From assembly GCA_009704705.1 (NCBI GenBank), contig WLDR01000073.1, positions 1 to 6,984 on the forward strand: 6,984 bases of DNA, read 5' to 3'. A program made the position numbers and the translations under genes. Below, one piece after another: positions 5,346 through 6,984 of the stretch; position 1 is the first letter of the stretch, and the number at the start of each line of letters is the position of its first letter. The notes below the pieces were generated by a model. The model had not been told where the DNA came from. It ran no database searches and saw nothing but the letters and a program-made list of their open reading frames with translations. This DNA is from Actinomycetota bacterium (GTDB taxonomy: Bacteria > Actinomycetota > Actinomycetes > Actinomycetales > Microbacteriaceae).

Positions 5346-6984
5346 GTGACCGTTAACGACCAGGATCCGTATTCCATCTCCGGCGTAGACGTCGATCCGA
5401 CCGAGACCGCAGAGTGGATTGAATCCCTCGACGGCGTCGTCGACGCCTCTGGTCACCAGCGTGGCCGTGAAGTCATGCTCAGCTTGCTTCGTCGTTCAAA
5501 GGAACTGCATCTTGGCGTTCCCATGGTGCCCACGACGGACTTCATCAACACCATCGCGCCCGAAAACGAACCCGCCTTCCCCGGCGACGAAGACATTGAA
5601 CGTCGCTACCGTGCGTGGATGCGCTGGAACGCAGCCATGCTGGTGCACCGAGCCCAGCGCCCCGGCATTGGGGTCGGTGGCCACATCTCGACCTATGCCT
5701 CATCTTCATCACTCTATGAAGTCGGTTTCAACCACTTCTTCCGAGGTCAGGACCACCCGGGTGGTGGCGACCAGATTTTCTATCAGGGTCACGCGTCGCC
5801 CGGGGCGTACGCTCGTGCGTTCATTGAAGGCCGAATGACCGAAGACCAACTCGATGGCTTCCGTCAAGAGAAGTCGCACGCGGGTGGCGGACTTTCCTCA
5901 TATCCACACCCCCGCCTCATGCCCGAGTTCTGGCAGTTCCCAACCGTGTCGATGGGGCTCGGACCGATCAATGCGATCTACCAGGCACAGCTCAACCGCT
6001 ACCTGACGAACCGCGGTATCAAGGACGCCTCCGACCAACAGGTTTGGGCATTCCTCGGCGACGGCGAGATGGATGAGGTCGAAAGTCGCGGTCAGCTTCA
6101 GGTCGCGGCCAACGAAGGACTCGACAACCTCAACTTCGTCATCAACTGCAACCTGCAGCGACTTGATGGTCCCGTTCGTGGCAACGGCAAGATTATCCAG
6201 GAACTCGAAAGCTTCTTCCGAGGCGCTGGCTGGAACGTCATCAAGGTCATTTGGGGTCGCGAATGGGATGACCTGCTCGCGCGCGACGAAGAGGGGGCGT
6301 TGCGCACCCTCATGAACGTCACCCCCGACGGTGATTTCCAGACGTACAAGACCGAAGACGGGGCTTTCGTTCGCGAAAACTTCTTTGCGCGCGACCCGCG
6401 TGCGCTCAAACTTGTCGAAGGATATACAGACGACCAAGTTTGGGGACTCAAGCGAGGCGGACACGACTACAAGAAGGTCTACGCGGCCTTCAAGGCCGCC
6501 GCAGAGCACAAGGGTCAACCCACCGTGATTCTCGCTCACACGATCAAGGGTTACGGTCTCGGCAAGCACTTCGAAGGTCGCAATGCGACGCACCAGATGA
6601 AGAAGCTCAAGCTCGACGACTTGAAACAGATGCGTGATTTCTTGAAGATCCCGATTACCGACGCTGCGCTCGAAGCCGACCCCTATATGCCTCCCTACTA
6701 CCACCCGGGCAACTCAGATCCGCACATCGAGTACCTGCACGAACGCCGTCGCGCTCTGGGCGGTTACGTTCCCGAGCGTCGCTCTAAGTACACGCAGATT
6801 GCTGTTCCTGACGCCAAGACATACGAGATTGCCGCAAAGGGTTCCGGCACCCAAGAAATCGCCACGACCATGGCATTCGTTCGTTTGCTCAAAGACCTCA
6901 TTCGCGACAAGGAGTTCGGGCCACGCATTGTGCCGATTATCCCGGATGAGGCGCGCACGTTTGGAATGGACGCGTTCTTCCCGA
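5346..6984 (+). CDS. aceE: Pyruvate dehydrogenase E1 component, homodimeric type (partial, 3' end outside window)
   Basis: AceE carries out the thiamine-diphosphate-dependent decarboxylation of pyruvate and acetylates the E2 lipoyl group, in the pyruvate dehydrogenase complex of the cytoplasm. The frame stays open from the GTG at 5346 to the right edge, giving 546 of the roughly 900 residues usual for this enzyme. The thiamine-diphosphate motif runs from GDGEMDE (238-244) to [17 protein letters not shown] (266-282). [10 protein letters not shown] (111-120), [15 protein letters not shown] (145-159), [19 protein letters not shown] (398-416) and DEARTFGMD (534-542) are all standard for AceE. The start follows relatives beginning [10 protein letters not shown] and has AGAAAG 8 bases upstream; an in-frame TAG at 5286 limits any extension. 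The gene is divergent from ahpE. No frameshift or missing catalytic segment is seen in the part present. Confidence 0.96.
   Translation, partial: MTVNDQDPYSISGVDVDPTETAEWIESLDGVVDASGHQRGREVMLSLLRRSKELHLGVPMVPTTDFINTIAPENEPAFPGDEDIERRYRAWMRWNAAMLVHRAQRPGIGVGGHISTYASSSSLYEVGFNHFFRGQDHPGGGDQIFYQGHASPGAYARAFIEGRMTEDQLDGFRQEKSHAGGGLSSYPHPRLMPEFWQFPTVSMGLGPINAIYQAQLNRYLTNRGIKDASDQQVWAFLGDGEMDEVESRGQLQVAANEGLDNLNFVINCNLQRLDGPVRGNGKIIQELESFFRGAGWNVIKVIWGREWDDLLARDEEGALRTLMNVTPDGDFQTYKTEDGAFVRENFFARDPRALKLVEGYTDDQVWGLKRGGHDYKKVYAAFKAAAEHKGQPTVILAHTIKGYGLGKHFEGRNATHQMKKLKLDDLKQMRDFLKIPITDAALEADPYMPPYYHPGNSDPHIEYLHERRRALGGYVPERRSKYTQIAVPDAKTYEIAAKGSGTQEIATTMAFVRLLKDLIRDKEFGPRIVPIIPDEARTFGMDAFFP

Noticed and set aside
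5898..6704. 268-residue open frame on the minus strand
   Set aside because: It lies entirely opposite the well-supported aceE frame. Such long antisense frames are common in GC-biased genes, and its translation shows no recognisable domain.
1..6984. Mobile element, CRISPR array, phage or defence system
   Set aside because: All sequence is accounted for by housekeeping genes and short gaps. No direct-repeat arrays, terminal inverted repeats, integrase or transposase motifs were seen.

Overview
The window is an ordinary-looking chromosomal segment of a Gram-positive actinobacterium, most likely a moderate-GC member of the Microbacteriaceae. The evidence is a polyphosphate glucokinase, an actinobacterial-type methionine aminopeptidase with an N-terminal extension, a homodimeric AceE beginning [10 protein letters not shown], an AhpE-type peroxiredoxin, and a type A RNase P RNA with actinobacterial sequence signatures. 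The gene set nif3 / coiled-coil zinc-ribbon protein / RNase HI, followed further along by ahpE and a divergent aceE, resembles the Rv2230c-Rv2228c and Rv2238c-Rv2241 neighbourhood of Mycobacterium tuberculosis. I see no transposase, integrase, phage gene, CRISPR array, toxin-antitoxin pair or defence module.

Layout. On the + strand from the left edge lie map (37-909) and ppgK (958-1770), probably one transcript. Facing them, only 20 bases away, is the 3' end of rnpB (RNase P RNA, 1791-2162, minus strand). Going leftwards on the minus strand from 5204, the order is ahpE, tRNA-Val(TAC), an unrecognised 127-residue protein, a NIF3/DUF34 protein, a coiled-coil protein with a decayed zinc ribbon, RNase HI and finally rnpB. 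Intergenic gaps on that strand are 39, 20, 3, 56, 0 and 22 bases, so the whole block could be read as one mixed mRNA/tRNA/ncRNA transcript. Divergent from ahpE across 141 bases is aceE (5346 to beyond the right edge), of which the N-terminal 546 residues are present.

How the genes fit together. AceE is the first enzyme of the pyruvate dehydrogenase complex and PpgK phosphorylates glucose from polyphosphate, so both belong to central carbon metabolism. Map, tRNA-Val and rnpB serve translation and tRNA maturation. RNase HI removes RNA from RNA:DNA hybrids. AhpE detoxifies peroxides. The most interesting aspect is architectural. A tRNA, whose 5' end is made by RNase P, sits at the head of a short-leader protein operon whose tail runs into the RNase P RNA gene. 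Smaller oddities are a zinc-ribbon protein that has lost most of its cysteines, a stand-alone RNase HI without the phosphatase domain fused to its mycobacterial counterpart, and an AhpE-like peroxiredoxin carrying a BCP-like second cysteine. I found no evidence for a new multi-gene system.
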